The notes: generated by a model not told the origin, from the letters alone. 64,000 bases of DNA from an uncultured Caryophanales bacterium (GCA_946534345.1 CAMNCL010000002.1:1-64000); one strand, 5' to 3'; shown: positions 1 through 9,977, numbered from the stretch's first letter. Numbers and translations: made by a program.

Positions 1-1257
1 AATGCAGGAAATTGTTCAAACTACAGTGGATTAAAGAAAGTCTGGGTAGATTTCAAACCTCCTGAATGTAATGTAAGTATAAAACATGATGGAATAAATA
101 GTAGTAAGTGGTTAGGAATAGGAGAAAGTGCAACAATAACAGCAGTGTGTAAGGAAGATGCGTCAAAGAATACTGAAAGTGGATGTGATAATGTATCACC
201 ATGGAAGGCAACATTCTCTAAGACGTATAATTCAAATATGAATGTTACAAATGCAGGAGCTGTTGATGTAGGAAATGGTGGAAAAGTAAGAGATATAGCC
301 AAGAATGAAAGAGATTGTGCAAAGAACTTCACAGTAAAAATTGATCATAATGCACCAACTTGTTTAACGACAGGAGAGACAACAAAGAATAGTAAAGGAA
401 ACTGGATATGGAGACAAACAGGAACTACAATTACTAGAGAATGTCGAGATACTGGAGGAAGTGGATGTGAGAAGAAAGTATATAAATCACAAACATATAA
501 TACATCCGGGCATACATATAAAACAGAAGATTATAAGGCATATACAATATCGGACAATGCCGATAATAAAGTTACATGTCCAGCAAAGACGATTCACATT
601 TATGTAGATAAACAAAAGCCAAGTTGTAGTGGTGATAAATCACATCAAAATACAACTGATGGTGTAACTATAAAATATTCATGTAGTGACCATGGAGGTT
701 CAGGAGTTGCAAATTGTCCTTCCAACGAGTCAAAAGTAAAGAAGGATAGAAGTTATACTGTCAAAGATAATGTAGGAAACAAAATGACATGTAGTGTAAA
801 TGTAACGGCTTATAATCAATATAGATATATAAAGAAAAATGTACCAAAAACATGCACTAATGCTTGCTGTGGTACCAAAACATGTACGAGTGGATCATGC
901 TGTGGATGGAATAAACATACAGGACAAAATTGTCGTAATTGTGGTTCTTCTACTGCCTGTACTACAAGTTATAAGACTTCTTCTGGAAGTGGTTGTCCTT
1001 CAGGATGGACGTATAATGGTTGTGCCGAAATGCATACTAATGGATGTGGAAGAGCTAGTTGTAAAAAGAAAAAATGTGTAACTACATGCAAAACATGTAC
1101 ATGGAATACAACTGCAAAAAGATGTACTAAAGCTTGTTGTGGTTATTATACATGTACAAGTGGTAGATGCTGTGGATACGCATGTGGATCTCAATGGACA
1201 TCTTGGGGTGCAAGCAAGACTGGATGTAAATCAGATTCCAGAAAACTATATAAATAA
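1..1257 (+). CDS. Large Cys-rich extracellular protein, 3' part only
   Basis: The reading frame is open from base 1, so the N-terminus lies left of the window; 418 codons are visible. The visible part has Ig-like segments with the motif CSDHGGSGV and alternating phrases such as YVDKQKPSC, as seen in large bacterial surface adhesins. Its C-terminal third is extremely cysteine-rich and contains two copies of the pattern C-T-x-A-C-C-G-x3-T-C-T-S-G-x-C-C-G (codons around 855-906 and 1119-1178). The many cysteines suggest a disulfide-stabilised exported protein. No LPXTG sorting signal is present at the C-terminus. It resembles in style the prepilin-type protein at 33544-36741, and may start with a similar type IV prepilin leader, but that part is not visible. 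Followed by a strong terminator. Confidence 0.8.
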   Translation, partial: NAGNCSNYSGLKKVWVDFKPPECNVSIKHDGINSSKWLGIGESATITAVCKEDASKNTESGCDNVSPWKATFSKTYNSNMNVTNAGAVDVGNGGKVRDIAKNERDCAKNFTVKIDHNAPTCLTTGETTKNSKGNWIWRQTGTTITRECRDTGGSGCEKKVYKSQTYNTSGHTYKTEDYKAYTISDNADNKVTCPAKTIHIYVDKQKPSCSGDKSHQNTTDGVTIKYSCSDHGGSGVANCPSNESKVKKDRSYTVKDNVGNKMTCSVNVTAYNQYRYIKKNVPKTCTNACCGTKTCTSGSCCGWNKHTGQNCRNCGSSTACTTSYKTSSGSGCPSGWTYNGCAEMHTNGCGRASCKKKKCVTTCKTCTWNTTAKRCTKACCGYYTCTSGRCCGYACGSQWTSWGASKTGCKSDSRKLYK

Positions 1258-1282
1258 GAAACAGTTTACTGTTTCTTTTTTT
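1257..1282 (+). terminator. Rho-independent terminator
   Basis: Stem AGAAACAG, loop TTTA, CTGTTTCT followed by seven T. It ends the Cys-rich surface protein gene and overlaps its stop codon by one base. Confidence 0.85.
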
Positions 1283-1296
1283 GTCTTAGATATTTG

Positions 1297-1305
1297 TGCT
1301 ATAAT
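1297..1305 (+). promoter_or_regulatory. Extended -10 promoter of addBA
   Basis: TGC-TATAAT (-10 at 1300-1305) lies 15 bases before the chosen addB ATG. No good -35 box is seen, as is common for extended -10 promoters. The implied leader is very short. Confidence 0.6.
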
Positions 1306-1320
1306 AAGAATGGTGGTAGT

Positions 1321-3609
1321 ATGCAAAAACTGATAATTTGTCCTAATGATATAAAAATGCAATTACTAAATAATAATAGTAATTTATCAAATATGAAGTT
1401 TATGACTAAAAATGAATATTTAAACAAATATTTTTTTAGTTATGATGAACAAGCAATTTACTATTTAATAAATAAATATAATTATAATATAGATGTAGCT
1501 AAAGTTTATTTAGATAATTTATATGTAATTGATGAAAATAAAAATTATAAGAATGATAAATTGAATTTCTTAAAAGAATTAAAAATAGATTTAATTAATA
1601 ATAAATTACTAAACTATTCTAAAACATTTAAAAACTATTTAACTAATTTTGATGTAGAAGTTAAAGGTTATTATGACTTGGATTTATATGAAGAAAAAGC
1701 TCTTAATTATAGTTTCAAAAGTATAAAATCTGTGATAAATAAACCTGTATTTGAATATAATACTTTAGAAGAAGAAGTTAATGGTACTTGTATTAAAATA
1801 ATAGAATTGATTAATAAGGGTATAAATATTAATAATATATATTTATGTAATATAAATGATGAGTATTTATATACAATAAAGAAACTATTTAATTATTATA
1901 AAATACCAATTAATTTAAATATTAAAAATTCTATTTATAGTTCAAAAATAGTTTCTAATTATTTAGAAACTGGTGAAGTTAATTTAGATGATACATCCAT
2001 TACTAATAAAAAACTAGTAAGTGTTATAAATAGCTTATCTTTCCTAGACAATAGTACAGATATTTATAAAAATATTTTAATAGATAAACTAAAAAATACT
2101 TATTATCCTAATGATAAATATGATAATGCCGTTAATATTAAAGATTTATTTAGTCATGAATTTAGTGAAGATGACTATGTCTTTGTATTGGGATTTAATC
2201 AAGATAATCTACCTAAGATTAGAAAAGATATTGATTATATAAGTGACAATATTAAAGAAGAAGTATCTATGTATAAAACTAATTATTTAAATAACAGAGA
2301 AAAAGAAATAGTTACTTATTTATTAAGTAGAATACCTAATCTATGTTTATCATATAAGTTGAATTCTTCTTTTAATGAATATTATCCATCTAGTTTAATT
2401 AAAGAATTAGATTTAGAAGTAATAAAAGATAATAATGATAATTATAGTTATTCTAATATTTATAATGAATTACATTTAGCAGAAATGCTAGATAAATATA
2501 ATTTATATAATGAAAAAGATGAATTAATTGATATTTTAAATAGTCATTATAAAATACCATATAATACTTATAGTAATAGTTATACTGGTATTAATAATGA
2601 TCTATATATTAGGAGTATTATAAGACCATTAAGAATGTCTTATACTGCATTAAATTCATATAATGAATGTGGCTTTAAGTATTATTTAAATTATGTTTTA
2701 AAAATTAATTCTTATGAAGATACATTTGAAGCGTTTATTGGTTCAATGTATCATAAAATATTATCTTTATATAGAAAGACTATTTTTAATTTTGAAGAAG
2801 AATATAATAAATATCTAGAAAAAAGAGAATTATCTTTAAAAGAAAGATTATTACTAGTTAGAATAAAAAAAGAATTATTAGATTTTATTGGAATAATAAA
2901 ACATCAAAATGAATATACTGAATATAAAGATGAATTATATGAAAAAGAAGCTAAAGTATTAATAGATAAAAAAGTTTCAGTAGAATTTGTTGGTTACATT
3001 GATAAGATAATGTATCGTAAAAATATTGAAGATACATACTTTTCAATAGTTGATTATAAGACAGGTACTATTGATACTCATATTGAACCAGTTAAATATG
3101 GTTTACATATGCAATTACCTGTATATTTATATTTAATTCATTATGGTAAAGTATTTACTAATCCAATATTTACTGGTATTTACTATCAAAATATTTTATT
3201 TAAGTATCCTACTTGGAGTAATAAATTAGAAAAAGAAGAAAAAACTAAGTATTACTTAAATGGATATTCTACTAATCAAGTAGATATATTAGAAAAATTT
3301 GATATCACTTATAAGGATAGTGAATTAATTAAAAGTATGAAATATACTGATGAAAAAGGTTTTGATAGATTCTCTAAAGTAATAGATAATGATACTCTAT
3401 ATAATCTTATTAAATATACTAAAGATGAAATAGAGACTAAACTAGATAGTATTTTAGAAAGTGATTTTTCTATCAATCCTAAGAGTTATGCAGGTAAAAA
3501 TATTTCTTGCGAGTACTGTAAATTTAAAGATATATGCTTTATGAATGATAGTGATATAGTTAATTATCCTAAAGTAGATGATTTGTCTTTTTTAGGAGGT
3601 GATATGTAA
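1321..3609 (+). CDS. addB: AddB-like helicase-nuclease subunit
   Basis: Partner of AddA in the RecBCD-like end-processing complex that resects double-strand breaks for recombination. The C-terminal part carries a PD-(D/E)XK nuclease signature (VDYKTGT, Asp near residue 578) and the four cysteines that form the AddB iron-sulfur cluster (Cys450 in NECGFKYY; Cys730, 733 and 739 in CEYCKFKDIC). At 762 residues it is much shorter than Bacillus AddB (about 1160), and the N-terminus has no Walker A motif, so the ATPase-like half is reduced or degenerate. The ATG at 1321 is preferred over an in-frame TTG at 1294, because the latter lies upstream of the -10 box and 1321 has a GGTGGT ribosome site. The stop overlaps the addA start (TAATG). 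Confidence 0.85.
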   Translation: MQKLIICPNDIKMQLLNNNSNLSNMKFMTKNEYLNKYFFSYDEQAIYYLINKYNYNIDVAKVYLDNLYVIDENKNYKNDKLNFLKELKIDLINNKLLNYSKTFKNYLTNFDVEVKGYYDLDLYEEKALNYSFKSIKSVINKPVFEYNTLEEEVNGTCIKIIELINKGININNIYLCNINDEYLYTIKKLFNYYKIPINLNIKNSIYSSKIVSNYLETGEVNLDDTSITNKKLVSVINSLSFLDNSTDIYKNILIDKLKNTYYPNDKYDNAVNIKDLFSHEFSEDDYVFVLGFNQDNLPKIRKDIDYISDNIKEEVSMYKTNYLNNREKEIVTYLLSRIPNLCLSYKLNSSFNEYYPSSLIKELDLEVIKDNNDNYSYSNIYNELHLAEMLDKYNLYNEKDELIDILNSHYKIPYNTYSNSYTGINNDLYIRSIIRPLRMSYTALNSYNECGFKYYLNYVLKINSYEDTFEAFIGSMYHKILSLYRKTIFNFEEEYNKYLEKRELSLKERLLLVRIKKELLDFIGIIKHQNEYTEYKDELYEKEAKVLIDKKVSVEFVGYIDKIMYRKNIEDTYFSIVDYKTGTIDTHIEPVKYGLHMQLPVYLYLIHYGKVFTNPIFTGIYYQNILFKYPTWSNKLEKEEKTKYYLNGYSTNQVDILEKFDITYKDSELIKSMKYTDEKGFDRFSKVIDNDTLYNLIKYTKDEIETKLDSILESDFSINPKSYAGKNISCEYCKFKDICFMNDSDIVNYPKVDDLSFLGGDM

Positions 3610-6600
3610 TGGCTTGGACAAAAGAACAGGAACAAGCAATTAATTCTGATGGTAAAAATATTATAGTTTCAGCAGGAGCAGGTGCAGGTAAAACAGCAGT
3701 TTTAACAGCTAGAGTTTTAAGAAAATTAAATGAAGGCGTTCATATTAATGAACTATTAATTCTAACATTCACTAATGCAGCTGCGGCTGAAATGAAAAAT
3801 AGAATACGTGATGAAATAATGAAGAATAAAACTCTAAGTGAAGAAGCAAATCTCTTAGATAGTTCTTATATCACAACATTTGATTCATATTCATTATCTC
3901 TAGTAAAGAAGTATCATACAGATTTAAATATTACTAATAGAATAACTATTACTGATCAATCTACTATTGAAATGTTAAAAGAAAAAATATTAGATGAAAT
4001 ATTTGAAGAAAATTATTTAACTCCTAAGAAAGATTTTATGAATTTAATAAATGATTTTTGTCTTAAGAATGATAATGAATTAAAAAAATATATTCTAAAT
4101 ACTTATAAAAAGATTGAACTTAAATATGATAAGACAGAGTATTTAAACAACTATATGTCTATAGAATTTAATGATAAAAAGATAGATTCTTTTATTGATG
4201 AATATGTAGATTTAATCAAAGAAAAACAAACTAACATTAAAGAATTGATGAATGAATTAGTAAATTATTTTGACAATGATTTTATTATTAAAGTAGAAGA
4301 CAGTTTAAGTCCTTTGTTAAAAGCAATTACATATGAAGATTTCGCAAATTTAAATGTAGAAAAAGTTAGAACTCCAAATAAGAGTGATCCTACAGGTAAA
4401 AGTATTAAAGATAGTATTTATAAACTAGTAGATGAAATAAATGATTTGTGTATCTATGATTCAACTACTTCTATGAAAGATGAAATATTAAGTACTAAAA
4501 GTAATCTAGAAGTAATAGTTAGTATTCTAAAAGAATTTGATAAAAGATTGGAAGAATACAAATCCAGTAATGAAATATTTGGCTATTCTGATATAAGTAG
4601 ATTGGCTATTAAACTGGTTAAAGATTATCCATTAATTAGAAAAGAAGTCACAAATAGTTTTAATGAAATATTAGTAGATGAGTATCAAGATACATCTGAT
4701 ATTCAAGAATTATTTATAAGTTTAATTGCTGATAATAATGTTTATATGGTTGGAGATATAAAACAATCTATCTATCGTTTTAGAAATGCTAATCCATATA
4801 TATTTAAAACTAAGTATGATAATTATAATAATAATTCTGATTTAGGATTAAAAATTGATTTGTTAAAGAATTTTAGATCACGTGAAGAAGTATTAAATAA
4901 TATTAATATGTTATTTGATCATTTTATGGATGATAAATTAGGAGGAGCTAATTATAAAAAAGAACATCAAATGGTCTTTGGAAATAAAGATTATCTAGAT
5001 AAAGGAAATACAGACCAAGACTATAACCTAGAAGTATTAACTTATAATGATAAAGAACTTAATAATCTTACTAAAGATGAAGAAGAAGCATTTATAATTT
5101 GTTTAGATATTAAAAATAAAATTAATAATAACTATCAAGTATTTGATAAATCTAGTAAAATGTTGCGTAATGCTAAATATAGTGACTTTGTAATCTTATT
5201 AGATAAGAGTAAAAACTTTACTTTATATAAAAAAGTTTTTGAATACTTAAATATACCATTAAGTATTTTAAAAGATGAATCATTTAAAGAAGATAATGAT
5301 GCATTAGTTTTTAAGAATCTATTAAAATTATTAATATGCATTAAAGAAAATAGAATAGATAATGAATTTAAATATAGCTTTATGTCTATTTCTAGAAGTT
5401 TCTTATGGAAGATGAGTGATGAAGAAATATATAATTGTTTCATAAATGATAGTTTTAAAGAAACAGAGTTATATAAAAAATGTTTAGAAGCTATAGAGGA
5501 AATAGATAATATGAATTTAAGTAATTATTTCTTATATTTATTAGATAGTTTTAATTATGATGAAAAACTTATTACTATTGGAAATATTAAATCATTTAGA
5601 ACTAGAGAAGAGTATTTCTATAATCTATGTCGTAATTATGAAACATTAGGTAATACTATTTATGATTTTGTTGAATACTTAGATGAATTATTTATTACTG
5701 ATTATGACTTGTCTTTTAATACTAATAGTACTAATCCTAATAGTTGCTTAATAATGACTATTCATAAATCTAAAGGATTAGAGTTCCCTATATGTTATTA
5801 TGCTGGATTATATTCTAGATTTAATACTGATGAACTAAAAGATAGAATTATGTTTGATAATAAATATGGTATTATTTTACCTCAAGTAAATAATTATTAT
5901 AAAGATACTATTCTTAAATTATTACTTAAAGAAAATCTAAAAAGAGAAGATATATCTGAAAGAATAAGACTATTATATGTCGCAGTAACACGTGCCAAAG
6001 AAAAGATGATTATTGTGATGCCTAAACAAGAGGAAGATAGTTTTGTTGATGGATTAGTATCTCTATATACTAGAGAAAAATACAATTCTTTCTTAAGTAT
6101 AATGAAAAGTATTTATAGTGTATTATTACCATATGTTAAAGAAGTAGATTTGGTAGGTTCAAAAGACTATTTAGATTTGAAAAAGAGTAATAAAGAATTA
6201 ATTACTGTAGATGATAAATTAATAGTTAAAGAATTAAATATTGAGAGTAATTTAATAACAGAAAAACACTATTCTAAAGATAAATTACATCTAGTAGATT
6301 CTCATGAGAAAGAACTATTAGAGTTTGGTACCAAAGTACATGAAATATTAGAAGAGATAGATTTTGCTAATTATGATTTAGATAATTATGATATTTCTGA
6401 TAATGTAAAAGATAAGATTAATTCATTTATAAATAGTAGTTTTATGAGTGACAAATTAAATTGTAAAATGTATAAAGAATATGAATTCTTATATCAGGAA
6501 GATAATACTTTATCCCATGGAATAATTGATTTGTTAATTGAACAAGATAATAAGATGATTATTGTAGATTATAAATTAAAAAATATTGATGATGAAAATT

Positions 6601-6716
6601 ACAATCTACAGTTAAATGGTTATCGTAAGTATATTAATTCAATTACTAATAAAGAAGTTGATTGTTACTTATATTCTATAATTGATGAAACTTATCGTGA
6701 AGTAAAAGACCAATAA
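3609..6716 (+). CDS. addA: AddA, ATP-dependent helicase/nuclease subunit A
   Basis: Superfamily 1A (UvrD-like) helicase with C-terminal nuclease; with AddB it unwinds and degrades DNA ends and loads recombination. It has a Walker A motif near residues 22-29 (AGAGAGKT), motif II VDEYQDTS near 357, the late helicase motifs TIHKSKGLEFP and LLYVAVTRAKEK, and a C-terminal PD-(D/E)XK nuclease (VDYKLKN, Asp near 987). The 1035 residues are slightly shorter than Bacillus AddA. It is translated from an ATG that shares one base with the addB stop, indicating translational coupling. The gene ends in a terminator that overlaps its stop codon. Confidence 0.95.
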   Translation: MAWTKEQEQAINSDGKNIIVSAGAGAGKTAVLTARVLRKLNEGVHINELLILTFTNAAAAEMKNRIRDEIMKNKTLSEEANLLDSSYITTFDSYSLSLVKKYHTDLNITNRITITDQSTIEMLKEKILDEIFEENYLTPKKDFMNLINDFCLKNDNELKKYILNTYKKIELKYDKTEYLNNYMSIEFNDKKIDSFIDEYVDLIKEKQTNIKELMNELVNYFDNDFIIKVEDSLSPLLKAITYEDFANLNVEKVRTPNKSDPTGKSIKDSIYKLVDEINDLCIYDSTTSMKDEILSTKSNLEVIVSILKEFDKRLEEYKSSNEIFGYSDISRLAIKLVKDYPLIRKEVTNSFNEILVDEYQDTSDIQELFISLIADNNVYMVGDIKQSIYRFRNANPYIFKTKYDNYNNNSDLGLKIDLLKNFRSREEVLNNINMLFDHFMDDKLGGANYKKEHQMVFGNKDYLDKGNTDQDYNLEVLTYNDKELNNLTKDEEEAFIICLDIKNKINNNYQVFDKSSKMLRNAKYSDFVILLDKSKNFTLYKKVFEYLNIPLSILKDESFKEDNDALVFKNLLKLLICIKENRIDNEFKYSFMSISRSFLWKMSDEEIYNCFINDSFKETELYKKCLEAIEEIDNMNLSNYFLYLLDSFNYDEKLITIGNIKSFRTREEYFYNLCRNYETLGNTIYDFVEYLDELFITDYDLSFNTNSTNPNSCLIMTIHKSKGLEFPICYYAGLYSRFNTDELKDRIMFDNKYGIILPQVNNYYKDTILKLLLKENLKREDISERIRLLYVAVTRAKEKMIIVMPKQEEDSFVDGLVSLYTREKYNSFLSIMKSIYSVLLPYVKEVDLVGSKDYLDLKKSNKELITVDDKLIVKELNIESNLITEKHYSKDKLHLVDSHEKELLEFGTKVHEILEEIDFANYDLDNYDISDNVKDKINSFINSSFMSDKLNCKMYKEYEFLYQEDNTLSHGIIDLLIEQDNKMIIVDYKLKNIDDENYNLQLNGYRKYINSITNKEVDCYLYSIIDETYREVKDQ

Positions 6717-6728
6717 CGGTCTTTTTTC
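6704..6728 (+). terminator. Terminator after addA
   Basis: AAAAGACC, AATAAC-type loop, GGTCTTTT followed by a T run. The addA stop codon lies in the loop. Confidence 0.8.
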
Positions 6729-6757
6729 TTGAAAAATAAGGCTTTTTATGGTATAAT
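6729..6757 (+). promoter_or_regulatory. Sigma-A promoter
   Basis: TTGAAA (6729-6734), a 17-base spacer, TATAAT (6752-6757). It drives the two unknown genes at 6783 and 7717 and directly abuts the addA terminator. Confidence 0.8.
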
Positions 6758-6782
6758 ATGATAACTATTGAGGGGTGATAAG

Positions 6783-7724
6783 ATGGCTATTACAGAAGAG
6801 CAATGTAAGGAATTACTTTCTTCAATTGAAAAGAAATGTAAAGATAATAGATCTTTAAGAAATGAACTTAATAGATTAAAAAAACAATATAATATTGAAC
6901 CGGAAATAGAAGAGAGTAATAAAGTAATAGTTAATTCTAAAGAAGTTTATGTTGAAGATACAGAATTTGATAATGATGATGAAATGTCATTTTATTTAGA
7001 TAACTATAAACATTTAGATGATACTTTTACTATGAAAGATATAATTGATGTTTTACCAACTAAAGATAATTATAATTATGATGATATTGTTAATCGTTTA
7101 ATTGCGGAATCTTATAAAGAAATAAAAGAAATAAATGAATTATTAATTGATGATAGTCTAACAAAAGAAGAATTAATAGAATGTAAAGATTTAATTACTA
7201 AAGAAAAAACTAAAATAAAGTATATAAGAGAAGCTAGAAATAAAGAAGATGAAGAAGTAGTTCAAGAACATAAGAATAGAATTGTTTTAGTTCCTACAAT
7301 CGCAGGTAATATTCGTGTTATTGATGAACTAGAACATATTGCTTCTGAGTATTATGATTCATTCTTAGAACTTATAAATTCAATTATTAACGGAAGATTT
7401 AAAAATGTTAAGACATTCACAAGTAATAATAACTTAATGGGTATTTCTGAAGTTAAAGCATTTAAAATCAGAGTGGTTTTCTCAAGACTTGATAAGAATA
7501 CATATGCACTTATTACTGCCTTTGTTAAAAAGAGTGATAATGATAAATTATATAAAGAAACACTAACTAAAAAAGTAAATCATTTTAAAGATAATGAAGA
7601 GTTATTAAAGAAAAAATTAAAAGATGAAGAATTTATGAAACTAAACGATTTATATGTAGAAGAATTATTAACTCTTTTAGGTTCTAAGGACAAAGAAGAT
7701 AAGAAGGTGAATAGTCATGACTAG
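6783..7724 (+). CDS. Unrecognised acidic/basic helical protein
   Basis: Hypothetical cytoplasmic protein of 313 residues; I do not recognise the family. The N-terminal half is highly charged and probably helical or coiled (SLRNELNRLKKQ near residue 24, then a Glu/Asp-rich stretch). The C-terminal half looks more globular, with RIVLVPTIAGNIRVIDELEHI and KAFKIRVVFSRLDKNTYALI. No signal peptide or membrane segment is seen. The start at 6783 follows AGGGGTGAT; an in-frame TTG at 6768 is rejected because it precedes this ribosome site. It overlaps the next gene by 8 bases, so the two probably form one transcript and may act together. Confidence 0.75.
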   Translation: MAITEEQCKELLSSIEKKCKDNRSLRNELNRLKKQYNIEPEIEESNKVIVNSKEVYVEDTEFDNDDEMSFYLDNYKHLDDTFTMKDIIDVLPTKDNYNYDDIVNRLIAESYKEIKEINELLIDDSLTKEELIECKDLITKEKTKIKYIREARNKEDEEVVQEHKNRIVLVPTIAGNIRVIDELEHIASEYYDSFLELINSIINGRFKNVKTFTSNNNLMGISEVKAFKIRVVFSRLDKNTYALITAFVKKSDNDKLYKETLTKKVNHFKDNEELLKKKLKDEEFMKLNDLYVEELLTLLGSKDKEDKKVNSHD

Positions 7725-9543
7725 AGATAAAATAGTAGAACTTATCGCCAAGAAGAAGATTGAATTAGATAAGCCATTTGAAAAGGATTCTGGTTATGAT
7801 TATTGTAGGGAATATGTATTAAATAATGATATCTCAGATATAGTAGATTTTCCTGATGTTGATGTATGGCATTTAATGAAATGTTTATACTATATTAATA
7901 ATAAAGATAAAAGTATAGAAGAAATAGAAGAATCATTTGAATCATTCAAACCTTTCTTTGAATCAACAAACTTAGAGACAATTAGTCAATTTATAGAGAT
8001 GACTTTATCTATAGATGCGGCTGGTAATATTGATAATGTTATTAATTATTTAGATAATAAAAATATCTTTAAGTCTGCATATAAATTAGCTAGTCAAGCT
8101 GAAGAAGATCTTTCTTTTTTAAAGAAATTACAAGATATAAAGAAATACAATAATAATAAAGAAATAGATATGGCTAATTATTTTAGATGTTATAAAGAAC
8201 AAGGTGATGATTTCTTAAAAATAATGGGGTTATATAAAGCATATAGATTCATGCATTATGATATTGAGTGTTTAGATGAAAGAATAGCTAATCGTAAAGT
8301 TAAAGATAAAGATAGAAAGTCATTATTAAAGAAAATGTATAAAGACTTATATGATGTTAATAGATTGATGGTAGATATTAGTAGAGTAAAAAGTTTTGTA
8401 GATGACGAAGATAAAAGAGAAAAGCAAACTCTTAAAAATAATAATAAAGAAATCTATAATTTAGATATAGCTCTAGATTTACTTGATAAAGGATTAGAAA
8501 AAGAAGAGATTACTAATGCTCGTGAAATAATTAGTAAAATTAAAGATACAGATATTAAATATGCTTTTTTAGAACTAATAAGTGAACATAATAATAGTTA
8601 TTATGAAATATTAAATAAAGAACTATTACGTTTAAATAAAGATAGTAGAATAAAATATCAAGCTTTATTAAATGATTATGGTATTACTAATGGTTCATAT
8701 AAACTTGAACGTATTATGAGTAATAGTTTAGAAGATGTTGAGACTATGCTTAAAATTATTACTAAGTTTAATATTAATACAGAACAAATTATTAAAATAT
8801 TAAAAAATAGTAATGTTAAAATAGTTTTACAAATTAAAGATTATTTAGAAAAAGGTTATTTAAGTCTAGATTTTATAACTGATAATATTGATATATTTTA
8901 TAAGAATTCTTCTAAGTATCAAATATATAATACTAATTTAGAAACAATTACTTCTTATGGAATCAATCCTAGTATATTCTTTGATTCTATTGAAATGTTA
9001 TTTATTTATCCTAATCTATTAAAAGATAATATTGAGTTATTAAGTAAATATAATTTATTAAATTCTATAAAAACAACAGATAATTATTATTTCTTAAGAG
9101 ATAAAGATTTAGTTCTAAAAATAGATAAGATTCTTGAATTGGGATATGAAGATTACTTAGAAGAAGATTTAAATATCTTAAATAGTGATAAATTATTACG
9201 AATAGAAGCTCTTAAATACTTTGAGATGGATATTGATAATAAGCAAGAGTTTGATTCTATCTTAAATAGTAAAAAATTCTTCATAGAAGATGAATTATTA
9301 ACTGATTATATTCCTAATAAGATTAGTTTAAAAGATGAATCCTATGATGTTAATTTAGAGGATTATAGAAATACAAATAGAACTTATAAGATAGGTAATG
9401 TAGTTATATCTTCTAATAAAGTAAAACGTTTACTTAACAATGGTTATGGAATGCATGATGCGATTTTTAGTGAAATGTGTTTATCATTAGAAGATTATAA
9501 TGAAGTTATTAATAATTTAAAGGGGTATGAATATCATAAATGA
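7717..9543 (+). CDS. Unrecognised 608-residue protein
   Basis: Hypothetical cytoplasmic protein, family not recognised. It is rich in Lys, Asn, Asp and Ile, predicted mostly helical, with long repeat-like helical stretches (for example residues 280-480) but no clear tandem motif, no Walker motif and no membrane segment. It overlaps the upstream gene by 8 bases (ATG inside the end of that gene), with AAGGTGAAT as ribosome site. Ends in TGA, one of the stops showing code 11. It could be a scaffold or helical-repeat protein, which is a guess from composition only. Confidence 0.7.
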   Translation: MTRDKIVELIAKKKIELDKPFEKDSGYDYCREYVLNNDISDIVDFPDVDVWHLMKCLYYINNKDKSIEEIEESFESFKPFFESTNLETISQFIEMTLSIDAAGNIDNVINYLDNKNIFKSAYKLASQAEEDLSFLKKLQDIKKYNNNKEIDMANYFRCYKEQGDDFLKIMGLYKAYRFMHYDIECLDERIANRKVKDKDRKSLLKKMYKDLYDVNRLMVDISRVKSFVDDEDKREKQTLKNNNKEIYNLDIALDLLDKGLEKEEITNAREIISKIKDTDIKYAFLELISEHNNSYYEILNKELLRLNKDSRIKYQALLNDYGITNGSYKLERIMSNSLEDVETMLKIITKFNINTEQIIKILKNSNVKIVLQIKDYLEKGYLSLDFITDNIDIFYKNSSKYQIYNTNLETITSYGINPSIFFDSIEMLFIYPNLLKDNIELLSKYNLLNSIKTTDNYYFLRDKDLVLKIDKILELGYEDYLEEDLNILNSDKLLRIEALKYFEMDIDNKQEFDSILNSKKFFIEDELLTDYIPNKISLKDESYDVNLEDYRNTNRTYKIGNVVISSNKVKRLLNNGYGMHDAIFSEMCLSLEDYNEVINNLKGYEYHK

Positions 9544-9573
9544 TTGACAATATAGATAGTTTTATGTTAAACT
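9544..9573 (+). promoter_or_regulatory. Promoter of the L21-Prp-L27 operon
   Basis: TTGACA at 9544-9549, an 18-base spacer containing TGT, then TAAACT at 9568-9573. Transcription would start just before the L21 leader. Confidence 0.6.
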
Positions 9574-9574
9574 C

Positions 9575-9662
9575 TATATGTTTGACGCCTCATGCTCAAA
9601 CCGCATTGAAAAGGTAAAAACACTTTTGTGTACCTTAAGAGCGAGTCTTGTATTAAAAAAAG
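9575..9662 (+). ncRNA. L21 leader RNA
   Basis: The stretch between the promoter and rplU is structured and more GC-balanced than its surroundings. It contains GACGCCTCATGCTCAAACC, ACCGCATTGAAAAGGT and AAAGCGAG-type elements (GAGCGAGTCTTG). Firmicutes rplU operons carry a conserved L21 leader here that lets L21 repress its own operon. Identification rests on position and overall look; a covariance-model search (Rfam L21_leader) would settle it. Confidence 0.65.
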
Positions 9663-9672
9663 GAGGTAGAAT

Positions 9673-9975
9673 ATGACTGCTGTAATAAAAGTAGGTGGTA
9701 AGCAATACTATGTTACTGAAGGTTCTGAAATTTTCGTTGAAAAATTAGAATGTGCTCAAGGTGATGTAGTTAACTTTGAACAAGTATTAATGCTTGATTC
9801 AAAAGTTGGAAATCCTTATCTAACTAATGTTACTGTTCAAGGAGAAGTTCTTAAGAATGGTAAGAATAAGAAGATTAAGATCTTCAAATATAAGAATAAG
9901 AATAGATCTAACCGTAAGAAACAAGGACATAGACAACCATATACTAAAATTAAAATTACTAAGATTAATGGATAA
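9673..9975 (+). CDS. rplU: 50S ribosomal protein L21
   Basis: A 100-residue L21 protein starting MTAVIKVGGKQYYVTEG, the family hallmark, with the basic C-terminal signature KNKNRSNRKKQGHRQPYTKIKI. It binds 23S rRNA in the large subunit. AAAAGGAGGT is the ribosome site. First gene of the classic rplU-prp-rpmA operon; it ends 2 bases before prp. Confidence 0.98.
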   Translation: MTAVIKVGGKQYYVTEGSEIFVEKLECAQGDVVNFEQVLMLDSKVGNPYLTNVTVQGEVLKNGKNKKIKIFKYKNKNRSNRKKQGHRQPYTKIKITKING

Positions 9976-9977
9976 TT

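Noticed and set aside
839..1081. Second plus-strand frame inside the Cys-rich protein gene
   Set aside because: Repetitive Val/Leu composition created by the repeat's other frame; no start signal.
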